Source of the DNA: Cerioporus squamosus
Taxonomy: Eukaryota > Basidiomycota > Agaricomycetes > Polyporales > Polyporaceae
Assembly (NCBI GenBank): GCA_022592435.1
Contig: JABYQS010000152.1
Span: 1-64,000, forward strand
DNA: 64,000 nt
Direction: 5' to 3'
Position numbers and translations under genes: made by a program. Below the pieces are notes generated by a model. That model ran no database searches. It was not told the origin of the DNA and saw only the letters and a list, made by a program, of their open reading frames with translations. Positions within the stretch are counted from its first letter, which is position 1. Each line of letters begins with the position of its first letter. This document shows positions 22,663 through 33,939 of the stretch, in pieces.

Positions 22663-22750
22663 GGACCCTTAGCTCAATCGGTAGAGCTTTGTACTTATGA
22701 GGTTACCATATGTTATGCAAGGGTCCCGAGTTCGATTCTCGGAGGGTCCA
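22663..22750 (+). tRNA. tRNA-Ile (UAU) with 15-nt intron
   Basis: Full cloverleaf: acceptor GGACCCT/AGGGTCC (22663-22669 with 22743-22749), D arm, anticodon stem TTGTA/TGCAA, anticodon TAT at 22696-22698, T arm CCGAG/CTCGG around TTCGATT. An intron at 22700-22714 follows position 37, the standard site, and contains CATATG, which can pair with the anticodon. Discriminator A is at 22750; no CCA is encoded, as usual in eukaryotes. Confidence 0.95.
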
Positions 22751-22829
22751 CTTTTTGCGCGCGTTCCGCATCCACAAGTACTAGTACTAGTACTCTCATA
22801 AGTTCTCTCTATGTTCGCTTTCATGTAGC

Positions 22830-24361
22830 TCAGTCTAATTTCCAGCCAAATACACCCTCGCTCTCTGCCAGCCTCTCGCACACCAGCTCGACCTTCCTGT
22901 CGTCCACGTTCGCAACAGAGAACCGCACCCACCGATCCTCGTCCATCACCGTCGCATTTTCCTCTCCCTTCGGCCCAAAGAACCCGGCCGGCAGCGTCAC
23001 CACGCCCATCTCCATCGCCAGCCGCCTGCACACCTCGTTCGCATGCACGCCCGCAAACGGATGGCGCACAAACGCATAGTACCCGCCCTGCGAGCCGATC
23101 CTCCACCTCCCCGGCAGCCGCTCCCCGAACAGCGTGTGCCGGTGCGCGACCGCCTCCGCCGTCTCGCGCACGAACGGACGCAGTGCGGGGACGAGCGGGG
23201 CGAGGGCGACCTGGGGCGGGCGCGGGGCGCAGATCTGGAGGTTGTCGAGCGCGGTGTTGATGAAGGGGAGGAGCGCGGGCGAGGCGCAGACGAGGCCGAG
23301 GCGGTGCCCGGGGATGCAGTACGACTTGGAGAAGGAGAAGAGGTGGACGAAAGTGCTGCGCCAGGACCAGCCCGCAGGGAGGCCGCTGCTGGTGTCGTTT
23401 GGCGAAGACGGGGAGGCGGAGGCGGGGGAGAAGAGGTGGTGCGGGACGCCGGTCGTTATGAAGTCGCGGTAGGTCTCGTCGAGGATGAGGGCCACGTTGC
23501 GCTCGTGTGCGAGCTTGGCGAAGGACGCAAGCAGGCTGTGAGGGTATATCGCGCCAGTCTGTGCATGTTGGGTCAGACGAGTACCGCAACAGCAAGCGTG
23601 AGAAGACATACCGGGTTATTTGGGCTGCACAGGACGATGGCCTTCGTCTTCGGAGTGATAAGATCCGCGCAGCGTTCCGGAGAAGGCATGAAGCCCTCCT
23701 TCGCATACGTATGTAGCGAGACGGGCTTGATCCCGAGCATCGTCAGAGTCATCCTGTCAGGCAACCGAGTAAGCTATCCGTGCATGCAGGACATCCAAGC
23801 GATTCCCTACTCATGGTTGAAATACCTAAACAAACGTAGGTCAGCACAAGCCTAAGAATATTGAAACAGACAGCTTACCAAGGAACAGGCAAGATGACCT
23901 CGTCCCCAGCATCCGCCAGTGCCGTCGCGACAGCAACGAAAGCCATATTGCACCCCGCAGTAATCGCGATATCGTCCGGCGTGACGTCCGCGTCCGCGCC
24001 ATACCGGACCTTCATCTCCTCAACCATCGCCTTCCTCAGCGCAGGCTCGCCCGCATTCGGGAGATAGCCGCAGCTGGTCGGGAGGCAGCGGCCTTCGCGA
24101 GGGCGTCGAGGAGGATCGGCGGTGGCGGGACGCCTGGAACACCCTGCGACATGTCGAGCAAGGGCCGGTCTTCTGTCGCGCGGTATGCATCGCCCCATGC
24201 ATATGCCTGCGGGATCCTAGAACACGCAAGCGGGTGAGTCAAAGCATGCCCTAAACGGCTGGACAGAGAGTTGGCGCAGGTCAAGTGTTGTGGCGCACTC
24301 ACGGGGGTTTTCCGGTGTTCTTGATACCTTCTGAGAGACGGAAAGCGAGTCCGCAAGCCAT
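22830..24361 (-). CDS. Class I/II PLP-dependent aminotransferase, with a frameshift
   Basis: Fold-type I pyridoxal-phosphate aminotransferase, nearest in style to kynurenine/aspartate-type enzymes; substrate not determinable. Exons by eye: 24303-24361, 23879-24216, 23811-23825, 23612-23753, 22830-23558. Motifs in order: LLDMSQGVPGVPPP, AGEPALRKAMVEEM, PNNPTG (across the last intron), LILDETY, and the PLP lysine in FSFSKSYCIPGHRLG. Exon lengths sum to 1283 nt, one short of a multiple of three. The reading frame breaks in exon 2 near 24074-24085, between ALAKAAASRP and SCGYLPNAGEP, consistent with one missing base. Either a sequencing error or a real lesion; the rest is intact. Exon 3 is only 15 bp. 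The gene overlaps nothing and lies 80 bp beyond tRNA-Ile. Confidence 0.85.
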
Positions 24362-25046
24362 TCTTACGTGCCTTCTGCCTGCGGAGGAGAACGGTGTTGC
24401 AGACAAACCTGCACGATGTATACCAAGTGCGAGATAGCCATGGCGGATCAAAGACATTGCGCGCTCGAGTCAGGATTTAAGTATCGCACTTGTTAGTTGC
24501 TTGTCAGTAAAGAATATTGATCCGGCTGGCGGACCGGTCTTCCGGCAGTAAGTTCATGTGAAGCGAGTCGCCAGAGCGCCAGAGCTCGCCCCCAACTTCC
24601 TCTCCGACGTCGTACGCGTATGTCCAACCGCCAAGGTACGATATGAGTAAGTATACTTGCCCGTTTTGCATGCGATACAGGCTATGCGCGAGCTAGTCCA
24701 TTAAGGTCAAGTCCCAGCCGTCCAGTAGGTGTCGCGGCGCCGAGTGGGCGTACCTGATTCCACTCAACAATTCTCCCTTCACGACGAGCCGCTTTCCACA
24801 TCCCGCCGCAAACCTTGCTCCAAGGCAACTACACAGTAAAAGCCAATTATAGGCAAGCAGAATTCTTCACGAAGACCGGATGTCCTATTGTTCACTTGCC
24901 CTCCAAGTATTGATAGGATCTTAGCTCATTGCGGCGCAGGGTAGTCGCCTCGCCAGGATGCCGCTCCTCGCCACAGCCGCGCTTCACGGTATAAAAGGGC
25001 TGCAGGCTGCATCCTATTCGTCCATACTCTTGCATTCCTCTTGTCC
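24362..25046. other. Divergent intergenic region
   Basis: Between the start of the aminotransferase (minus) and the start of the interrupted HET gene (plus); presumably holds both promoters. No exon seen. Confidence 0.5.
24990..24997 (+). promoter_or_regulatory. TATA box of the HET gene
   Basis: TATAAAAG, 50 bp before the HET start codon at 25047, with a pyrimidine-rich leader between. A good core promoter match by position and sequence. Confidence 0.6.
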
Positions 25047-25318
25047 ATGGAGCCCTCCCTGCCTCGCCTCGTCTTATCACGTTCCCTCGAGATGTTACGA
25101 CAGACACCTCTCACGCATCCTGAGTTCTTCCTCGGTCACGAGTTCCGGCTCGTGAAGTGCGAGACGTCCTCCTCCGTTGACACCATATCAAGCAAAGAAC
25201 GGCGGCTCATCATCGAAGCCTTCCATGATGTGCAGAGCGCACCCGCCTTCGCCGCGGTCTCATACCCTAGTCCGACGCCACCCACTGTAGATCTGTCCAG
25301 GTCGACTCCGTGCACCGG
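25047..25318 (+). pseudogene. HET-domain gene, 5' part (disrupted by transposon)
   Basis: Starts MEPSLPRLVLSRSLEM and reaches IEAFHDVQSAPAFAAVSY, the AxxSY core that opens the HET (heterokaryon incompatibility) domain. The frame is then cut at 25318 by the left inverted repeat of the Plavaka element. The 3' part resumes at 34590 in a compatible frame. HET proteins trigger cell death when unlike fungal strains fuse. No other stop or frameshift is visible in this part, so the insertion looks recent. With 9.27 kb inserted the original product cannot be made. Confidence 0.75.
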
Positions 25319-25337
25319 CATCAGCAAAACCGCACAT
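25319..25337 (+). repeat. Left terminal inverted repeat of the Plavaka element
   Basis: CATCAGCAAAACCGCACAT matches the inverted right end with one mismatch in 19 bp (15 perfect at the tip). Confidence 0.8.
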
Positions 25338-25580
25338 TTTATGCAATGACATGCAATGTGCTTTGAGGATTACACACCTTCAAAATGCACTGTAGTAGTA
25401 TACAGAACAATGCATACCTTGAGATGCGCTGCTGCGACCTGCAAACGTCAGGAAGCGCTTTTGTGGTATGCAAAGCGCAGCAGTGCGCCGTGAAGTAATG
25501 CAGAAAATAGCATATCATTACATTGCATGGTAAAGTTTTGCAGACTTATGCAGACGAGCAAGATGCACAGCAGGACAACA
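25319..25580. repeat. Left subterminal zone with repeated ATGCA motifs
   Basis: Nine ATGCA/TGCAT pentamers occur in about 260 bp. The right end of the element (34300-34589) has five. Such subterminal clusters are typical transposase-binding regions in CACTA-like elements; binding here is inferred. Confidence 0.5.
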
Positions 25581-25756
25581 GACAAACGGAATACAGACGA
25601 GCGGCATGATCGATGAGCAGAGCAGAATACAGACGAGCAGGACAGCGAACGAGCAGAATACAGACGAGCGGGACAGCATGCGTGCGGAATACAGACGAGC
25701 GGGACAGCAGACGAGCGGGACAACAGACGAGCGGGACCGCGGGCGAGCAGGATAGA
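25551..25756. repeat. Minisatellite with an approximately 22-bp unit
   Basis: Imperfect tandem copies around the core AATACAGACGAGCGGGACAG, about eight full or partial copies. It lies between the left subterminal zone and the 3' end of the 308-aa gene, inside the transposon. Confidence 0.7.
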
Positions 25757-25831
25757 TCAGGCGGGGTCCGAGTCGGTGCGCTGCTTGACGCGCCTGACCA
25801 GGCCATTCTGGAAGTCATGAATGCTAATCAG

Positions 25832-26758
25832 TTATGTACTCAGTCCTGACATGCACAACGCGACGTACTTTCGTGACTCCAATAATGGGAGAGATTCGAA
25901 GAATCGGGACGGGGAGAACTCGCGCTTCACCCCCGCGGTAGGTGCAGCAGTCTCGATGCCAGTCTCGATGTGTTCACCCGGAGCGGAGGCTGCAGAGAAG
26001 CCGGCGATAGCGGAGAGTGGGACCACTGTGGCAGTGGAGGGAGGAGAGGCTGCACGTTGGGGCAGGAGGATTGCGCGAAGCGCGTCGTGCAATGGGTGGG
26101 AAGGAGCGAGCAAGATCGATTTGAGGTAGTCGTCGATGCGGGTGTCGACGCGGCGGTCGACGCGGTCTTCGAGGTCAGAGATCTTAGAGATGACGTGCGC
26201 GTTGACACGGTCCTCGAGCCCAGGGAGGACGCGTTGCTCGACATGCGCGTCGACCTGAAGCTTGAGGCCAGGCACGACGGACGATTCCATCTTTGCCTCG
26301 AACGCGTCCATGACGCGCTCACCCATGATCTCCGCCTGAAGCTCGACCAGCTCCTCGGGTGTGCACTCCGGGACCGTCGTATCCTGCGCACCGTGTCCAT
26401 CGTACACCACCGCATCCTCCCTGTCTGCATCATCCCCAGTGTCCTCATCCTCCTCTCGCATGTATCCCTCCACCATCATGCCCTGACGTAGCGCCCTCCG
26501 AGTGCGGTCGACTCGTGTCTTCAAGGAGTCTGTCGCCCTTGCGTACGCTTCAGCTCGTTCGGCGCCCTCAGCTGTGGCCACCTTGTAGGCTGCTTGCGAA
26601 GCGAAGATGGCGAGATCGATCATGGCTTTGGTGGCCGCATCTTGCCCCGAGGTTTGTTGTTCGTCTGATTCGTCGGAGTCGTTGTGGTCGGAGTCGTTGT
26701 GGTAGAGCGTGCGATGGAGCAAGAAGGCGCGGATGAAAGCATCTGGGGCGGGGTCCAT
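25832..26758 (-). CDS. Unknown 308-aa acidic coiled-coil protein carried by the transposon
   Basis: Intronless frame from ATG at 26756-26758 (MDPAPDAFIRAFLLHRTLYH). An acidic Asn/Asp/Ser stretch is followed by an Ala-rich helix (AIFASQAAYKVATAEGAERA), an acidic patch (REEDEDTGDD), then a striking series of near-repeats in the middle of the protein of the type VEQRVLPGLEDRVNAHV and DLEDRVDRRVDTRIDD, which suggest a long coiled coil. The C-terminus is Pro/Ser/Ala-rich. No catalytic motif. It lies 155 bp beyond the transposase stop on the same strand, so it may be an accessory transposition factor or cargo. Not recognised as a named family. Confidence 0.6.
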   Translation of the reverse strand: MDPAPDAFIRAFLLHRTLYHNDSDHNDSDESDEQQTSGQDAATKAMIDLAIFASQAAYKVATAEGAERAEAYARATDSLKTRVDRTRRALRQGMMVEGYMREEDEDTGDDADREDAVVYDGHGAQDTTVPECTPEELVELQAEIMGERVMDAFEAKMESSVVPGLKLQVDAHVEQRVLPGLEDRVNAHVISKISDLEDRVDRRVDTRIDDYLKSILLAPSHPLHDALRAILLPQRAASPPSTATVVPLSAIAGFSAASAPGEHIETGIETAAPTAGVKREFSPSRFFESLPLLESRKYVALCMSGLST

Positions 26759-26912
26759 GTTGCCGGCGGTAGGTCGGGGAAAAGATAAAGGAGGAGCGCT
26801 GGCCTGGCGGACGCGCAAGCCTTAGCGCTTTTCCCATCACATGACTGGACGCGTCGCGTCGCATCACACGTCGTGAGCATGGTAGCACGGATTCATTGCA
26901 TTACTATGGTAC

Positions 26913-29900
26913 CTACGGCGCTGCGTACCCGGCTATATCGTACTCATCGTCCAGTCCTTCGCCAAGTGCGTCTTTCTCCACCCCTAGTTCCTCGGGCCGC
27001 CCATCCTCGTCCTCAATCTCCCATTCCTGAACCACTTCTTCATCTTCCTGCTCGTCAACCCCCTCTGTATCGTCCACTTCCATACCGGCACGGAAGTCTG
27101 CAAGCTCCTGCTCCAATGCGCCCCCAACGCCCGCTGCTGCGATTTCTGGCACAAGCTTCAGAAGGTCTTCGGGACGTGTGGCCTCAACAGGAGCGTCCTC
27201 GACGATGTCCTGCCACTCGGAGTCAGGGTCTTCGTCATCCAGTTGCGCCGTTGTCCGCTGGGTCACTCCCCGATGCCCTATACCTCCACCAAAGTATCGC
27301 ATGAACATATCGCGATCGACGAAGCTAAAAACATTGACTTGTTAGCGTGCATAGCGCACTGAGAGCACAGATGAAACTTACAAGTTCACGTAATGATATC
27401 GAAAGTCGCTATCATCCTCCCGAGTGCTATCTGACTTCCCAACAACCTTGCGTGCCATCGACGGACCAAGAAGCGTGTTGACTTTGCCGTGCGCGAAGGC
27501 CGGAATGATATGGGAACCGCGGACAACATCAGCGGGATTAACAAACCCAAAAGCTTCATCCTCGCTACCGCACGGCACAAACTCCACGCGATGAAGGCGT
27601 TTCTCTTTCATGCCTCCTGGGTGAGACTTATCGAGTCGGAACCAACGCACAAATAAGACGTCCATGCGCTCGAATTCGTGCATAGGGGAGCCGTAGAGCC
27701 GGACATTGATGTGGAAGATGTGAACGACGCGCGCGTAGATGTATGGATGGGCATCATCACCGTCAGAGCGCGAATTGTCGGCAAGCAGCATTATGTCGCC
27801 ATGGTTCTTCGGGTTGACAGAGTCCTGACTGCGCCGGAGGTCGTACAATGTCCAGTTCAGGCGTAGGACGTCGTGCCAGTAGAGTTGCTCCTTGTGTATC
27901 ACGAGGCGGGCGCGGTCCTGGAACGAATATGATCCGCCTGACTCATCGTATGTGGGAATGAATACTCCGCGTTCTTGGAGTCGTGAGAGTGCATGTTCCT
28001 TCAGCCCATGGTAGAAGTCCTAGCAAAGAAATGAGTCAGGGCCCTGGTCGGAGCGATATGTAGAAATACACACGACGAGCGCGGGGTCATTTTCGAAGGA
28101 CGAGACCCAACTGAATACGTTGTCATGGCTGCGCTGCGACTGGGCGATGTGGTAGCGCTGTGTTGCAGAGCTGTAAGGGAGTTTCGTCCGCTCGTCTTCT
28201 GATGCGAGCTTCGTCTGGTCGTCGCCCTCTGATTCCTTGTTGATCGGTGCCTTCTTCCTCTCCAGGGCCTCCGCAGCCTTCTTCTTCCGCGCGACACGCC
28301 CGCGATCCACCCGGGCCTTGATGACTCGCAACTTCTCTGAGAGCAGGGTCCTGCGCGCAATCTGCCCCTCATGATTGACCTTGTTCGTCCTACCGTAGAC
28401 GTCCTTGGAATGGATGTGCTCCATTTCCCCCTATTCAGAATGGATTAGCGCAGCATCTCATCAGGGAGGGAGCACGTACTGTGTGTGCGGTGCTGTTGTC
28501 CAGCGAGCCTAAAGCGACGACGGTCGTGGCATAATCACGAAGCGCGTGGAACTTGTATGTGTTGCAATTGAACGTCTTCAGCTTGCGTACCGTAGGAGCT
28601 TGCCCGCGGTTTCCCTTCGTCATTCGAGCCTTTCGTCGCCCGCGCGCCGCTAGCTCTTTGGGGAGCTCGACCGTTACGTACTTTGGACACACCTTCTTGG
28701 CGAAGATGCGTGTCGATTTGCCCACATTGGCCGCCGCGGTCCCAAGGGCTTCAATGGTCTTCGGTACATGCATCCGCAGCTTGCCGAGCGCGTGCAGTGT
28801 TGCCAGGTCGAAGATGAGGTCGAGGACTATCTTGTCGTCAGCCTTGGACTCGAGCAGCTTCTCGAACACAGGCATGAAGCACTAGGTAAGAGGCATGTGA
28901 GCGATGACATTCTTAGTTCAACTGCACGACGCACCTGCAGCCGATCCTCGTAGTCCCGGGCTGCAAGCTTGCCCTGGTCGCAGACGTTGTTGGAGAACTT
29001 GCGAATGATTGAACGGCCGTACGTGGGAACCAGCCGATAACTGGTCATGTGGGCTAATATCAGATGGATGTTCGCGCCACAGGAATGGCCACTGGCACGT
29101 ACCGCTTGTTGAATACCTGAATAACATCGCCGCCGACCGCGTGCAGTATACGCATGAGATGTGTGAATATTGTCTTCCAGACGCCCAACTCGACCTCGTG
29201 CATGAAGTCGGGCGCAAAGAGCGAATAGAAGTTGAACCCATGTTCTCGGAGCTTGATCGAGTACGCGCTCTGTTGAGAGTCTCAGTCAGTGGCAGGGTCG
29301 GCAAGAACCAGGCAGAAACATACACGCGTCGGCGTGAGCGACAAGGGCCCAAGGACGCGGTCGAGGTAGACACTAGTCAGCGGCATCCCATTTTCGAAGA
29401 TCCATTTGCGTGCGAGAGTGATGCGCCAGTTGACGTCGTTATCGTCTATGCGGGTATTGTTGCGCCGATAATCGTCAGCATGTGTTCCCATCTCAATGAG
29501 CTTGTCCTTGTTGATCTTGCAGCGCGGACAAGGACATTTTGCGAGGTATTTCAGACACGTGAGAAGGATTCTGTCTAGCGGTTAGCCATGGCACCGGCTG
29601 CTGATGCTGATGATGTACTCACTTCTCAACGAAATCAGCGGTATGGAGAACAAACCGGGGGAACTGGCGACGAGTGATGCCATCGCCACATTCAACAACA
29701 TCACCATGGACGTAGATGTACATGAATTGGTCGTCGAGCAGGAGAAGGAGAATCTGTTGGACGAGCTCACGGCGCAGGAATGTCAATACGGCTGCCGTGG
29801 CGGCCTCCTGATAGTGGTCGGTATAGAAATCTTGGATCTGGTCTGGGAGCTGTGTTGGCCAGTTATGTCAGTACTACCTCCACTGGGCACTCACGCGAAC

Positions 29901-31601
29901 ACTGACCGAAGGGATATAAGCCATGTGATGCGCTGCATATGCTGTCGGCCTCCCGCGTTCATACTTGCTTTGATTGCCAAAGTACAGGTATATTGGCCAG
30001 AGACTCGCGCTGCCGAAGTTCGTGAGGCGAGTAGAGTCGGAATACAAACAGATGAGAGTGATGCAGTACTCGAGATCGTCGGGATCGCCTTGCTCACGAA
30101 CACGCGAGCGCATCGCAGCATCTTCTTCGAGGGCGGTGTCCGAATTGAAGATCTCGCTCCAGACCCGAATGTCCTCATCGAGAGAGTCGGCCGAGGAAGA
30201 CGAAGTCGAGGACGACGACGAAGTGGCAGAGGAAGATGTGGTCGAGGAGGAAGACGAAGTTGAGGAAGAGCGTCCCCTAGACGCATGCGACCGGGCAGAC
30301 CGCGAGCTTGAGCTCGAAGAGGGTGAAGGTGAAGACGAGCATGACGAGGGCGCGGTGGGCAGCGAACACACGAATAGTTTGTGTGGTATCATATGCCAGT
30401 CTTTGACGCATTCTTGCTGTAATGCGGACCGTATTACCCCCTTGAACTTGCGGTGCCAGACTTTCTTGAGGGTGAAGACCGGGGCCTCTTCCTCAGAGGC
30501 ATAACGGACACCTTCTTTTGGGACGTGCACGCGGACCTCGCCCTGTTCCCAACCGTTCTTGGCCGAGAACGGTGAGCCCGCTTCCTCTTCTGTGTAGTCA
30601 TCTAGCAGCTTGATTTCCCTGGCAGCATTGAAGCCGGCGAGATCTGTGGCCACGAAGTCGTCCTCTTGCATTGCGCATGCGAGGGTGTTCATCTGCTGAT
30701 CGGACTTGTTGTTGGCGCCGTTGTGCTGCCAGTACAGGAACTCGAAGGTTGATACATTTGGGAAGGGAGCATACGGGGGCTGTTCGTCTGGAACTGCCAG
30801 TCCGCGGGCGATGGAATCAACGCGGTGACGCGCCGCGCGCACATCGAATGCCACCGGGTTGCAGTGAGAGGCCAGCGATTGGTCCTCTTCCTCAGGGTCC
30901 CTTGCGGGTTTGACAGGAAACACCCGGTACATAGACCAGGCGTTCGTCGAGGAGCGGAACTTGAGGGATGCTGGCGACGAAGGAGAGGGACTGCCTTCCA
31001 GGTCTATCTCTTCGCGGACTCGACCTGCTGAGCAGATGGGCGAGGCTGGCAAGTCGACAAGAGGGGGAGCGTCTAGCCGCTGCTCTGAACCGGAGCGACT
31101 GACAGCCGGCGACCGCGGTGGTGGTGGGGAAAGCTCCCGAGGTGGCAGTTCAGCGCGAGCCGGGGCGGCTTGTGCTCGTGAGGGGCCAGCATATGAGGTC
31201 GGCAGGTAGTCGTCATAGCGGCTATGCGCGGGCTTCCGCACGCGACCTGCTCGACTGACTAGGGCAGGGTCTGGCGGTGCTGCCTCGGGTAGCGGGAGAG
31301 GGTTGAGCTCCGGGGGCGCGTAGGGCTCGGGACTCGCCACGGGCTGGTTGAGGAGCTGAACAACTATGTCAGAAGAATGTATACACCACAGAGCATGCGT
31401 GAGTTATACCTCGCGTGCATTGTTGCGCTCCAGTCGCTTTTGGCGGCGGCTGGCCTCCTCACGGACTTCCTTCTCGCGTCGTTTCCGCAGGGTCTCGGAG
31501 ACTGCGGCTGCCCCCGTCGATTTCTTGCACTGTCGCTTGTGCTGGCCGATTTTCCGTGCGTCTGCTGGTAGTTCCGTCCCGCATCGATGGCATAGCGGCA
31601 T
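26913..31601 (-). CDS. Plavaka-family transposase
   Basis: Cut-and-paste transposase, about 1,400 residues in roughly ten exons: 31410-31601, 29907-31355, 29623-29849, 29334-29570 and six more down to 26913. The N-terminus has a C2HC-like zinc motif (MPLCHRCGTELPADARKI... HKRQC). The middle carries the family's most conserved block, RLTNFGSASLWPIYLYFGNQ with AHHMAYIPS, then a CPCPRC zinc knuckle, DFMHEVELGVWKTIFTHLMR, RIIRKFSNNVCDQGKLAARD-type sequence, and near the end DVLFVRWFRLD and FVDRDMFMRYFGGGIGHR followed by a very acidic tail. All exon joins I traced keep the frame. A Ser-rich tract (about 30190-30300) is an insertion relative to the usual pattern. Start ATG at 31599-31601 faces the DUF6698-like gene. 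Confidence 0.88.
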
Positions 31602-31786
31602 GGTGGTGGTTGTAAGCAGGTTGTGGAGGGGAAGATGTGGCGCAACCGATCCCATCAAGGGACTGTACAGTCGCGGCGAGGGATCGACGCGGTCACGTGG
31701 TCTGTGCACAAAACGCGCAGACGCATCAGCGCCGACCCTCCAGCCCCCTTTCCTCCCTCCCACAACAACATCCGCACGCATACAAG
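31602..31786. promoter_or_regulatory. Shared divergent promoter region of the transposon genes
   Basis: Only 185 bp separate the transposase start from the DUF6698-like start on the other strand, so both promoters must lie here or overlap. No clear TATA box seen. Confidence 0.55.
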
Positions 31787-33939
31787 ATGGGAAACGAGAG
31801 CAGGAAGAAGCGTAAGGAGCAAGAGAAGCGTAGGGAGCAGGAGAAGCAGGCGCAGCACGCGAAGAGACGCGGACAGGTACAGCTGCGGCCGGTCCCACGC
31901 GCGATGCCAGTCACAGCGCCTGCGAAAATGTCCACTAACACAGCCGCCACGCCTCCTGAGACAGCGCCCACGCCCCCTCCTCCCCCGCGCGACCCATCTC
32001 TGCCCCCAACTTTCAGTAACGAGGGCCAAGGACGAGGCCGCTCACAACATCGATCGCCGTCGCCTGCTCGTAGCCTAAGCCTTGGCGAGGAATCGTCTGT
32101 ATCGCCTCCCCCAACACCCAAGCGGAAACGCGCCCGCGAGGTCTCGGGGCTGGATGACAAGGAGATCTGTGCGCGGTACAGCAAGCTCACCAAGACACTC
32201 GCCACGATGGACGATGACAACGTCCAACGCCAGTAAGTACCAAACTTGGCGCATATAGTTACTCTGGGGCGCATATACTCACTGTGAGACTTCTTACAGC
32301 ACGTCCTCAAGCATCTACGATTACCATGACAAAGCTCGACTAATCCCGCGACTTATTCACCCATTTATCAACGTACACGAAGCCCTGACGTTCGGACTCA
32401 CCTACCAGCAAGACGACTTCGATTGGGACGCAGAGGCCGAGGACGAGGACATGGACGAGGAGGATGCCCAGGAGGATGCCGGAGAGGATGACGAGGAGTC
32501 CCCTAAAGCCAAGCGGTATGTGCCACGCTCTTACATCGTCGCTGCTTGTTCATACGTCTTCCACTCAGTGCACGCGAGCTCGCTCACAAAAAGGAGCTAT
32601 TCTACCAGTACAACGCGCTCCTCGACATGATTCCGGGCCTCAAGACCGACATTCATCTGATGAACGACGAAGAGGTCGAGCTGCTCGCTGAATACGTATG
32701 TAAACTGACATCGTGCGCTGCTCTCTAAGCTGACCCACTGGATAGCTCCAGAAGGTGAGCGCAAAGGCGCGTGGCACGGACTCCAGCCACATCGCCGGCA
32801 GGATCATCACGTACATGCACGCTGCCACCGACATGCCTCGCGACGATGTCCCGAAGCTCCCTGCTATCTTGACAAAGGGCTTGCGTGGTTACGCGAACCA
32901 TCACACAGCGCGCGCACTCATCCCACCGAACTTCATCAACTCTTTTGATCGGCATTGGGAAAGGTAAGTGTCTCATGGTACGCGGAAGTCTTGTACTCAC
33001 TGCTTGGCACAGGGTCTGCGACATGATCCTCAAGAAGGAAGTACGCATACCTGGGGACGACTGGCCATCATTCCTCTTCGACCTTGACGTCTACAATGAT
33101 CCCCGCCTGGAGGACTCGGACCTCGAGGCACTGTTACGCAGTGCACTCTTCAAGATGGTACGTGTTCACACCTGTTGGACAATAGATATCCAACTGACAT
33201 ACCAACCGATATGGTAGATTTACAAGTCACTGTGGACCGGGGCGATCTCCGTCAGCATGGATGGAGGCCGACCTGACAAGGTGCCCGGCAAGCCTCCCAT
33301 CCGCATGCACTACAAGTTGAGAGAGGTCACACCTCGTAGCTTGGCCTACACCGCCATCCTGGTACGCTATCATGTACACTAGCCCTCCACATACTGACCT
33401 CTTTGCTCCAGACCCGCGAGGCACTCACGACGCACGACTGGAGCCTTGTGGACCTTGACTTCAACAATAGCCAGTTCTTCGAGGGCCTCGTCGATCTCTT
33501 CGATGAGCCGCGCACTGCATGGGCCAAGAAAACGCTTGAATGGTGGAATAGGTGAGTTTACACGTCCTTGCAAGGCTTTGCTAACACACCGTCTCAGCGA
33601 GGTTTATGGAAACCTGTCGCCTAAGGCGACGAGGAACTTGACCAAGGGCCGCCAGACCATGGCGCAGAAGATCCGAAGCACACTCAAGCAACGCAAGGCG
33701 CACAAGGCCGGCAAGGCGGTCGCAAAGTAGGTACACATTTGCGTCCTGCCTACCTTACTCACACATTCCTGTATCATAGTTCCTCCTCTCCCTCGCCCGA
33801 AGATGCACCCCCGGAGGAAGAGGAGCGCTCTGATGATATTGCAGACATCGCAAACTCCTCCGGCTCAGGCGCGGGCCCGTCTGACTCACCTTCGCCCTCG
33901 GGCTCGCCCTCGGGTTCTCGCGCGTCCGACTCTGAGTAG
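31787..33939 (+). CDS. DUF6698-like protein, partner gene in the transposon
   Basis: About 570 residues in nine exons: 31787-32232, then exons near 32300-32515, 32569-32693, 32745-32964, 33013-33157, 33217-33360, 33412-33550, 33599-33728 and 33780-33939. The N-terminus is Lys/Arg-rich (GNESRKKRKEQEKRREQEKQ) then Pro-rich. The central part has LIPRLIHPFINVHEALTFGL, an acidic stretch, RTAWAKKTLEWWN and DMILKKEVRIPGDDWPSFLF. The pattern (Arg-Gly-Asp-like loop, then a conserved Trp-Pro block, a 'LFRSAL..'-like helix and a TP.S.AY motif) resembles the Agaricomycete-specific family DUF6698, often found near DNA transposons. The acidic Ser-rich tail ends at 33937-33939. Frame intact. Role in transposition is inferred only from linkage. 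Confidence 0.6.

Noticed and set aside
22669..23706. Minus-strand frame of 345 codons covering the tRNA and the aminotransferase
   Set aside because: Shadow of the aminotransferase last exon in a different frame.
25551..25756. Possible CRISPR-like array
   Set aside because: Units are contiguous and imperfect with no unique spacers; it is a minisatellite in a fungal genome.
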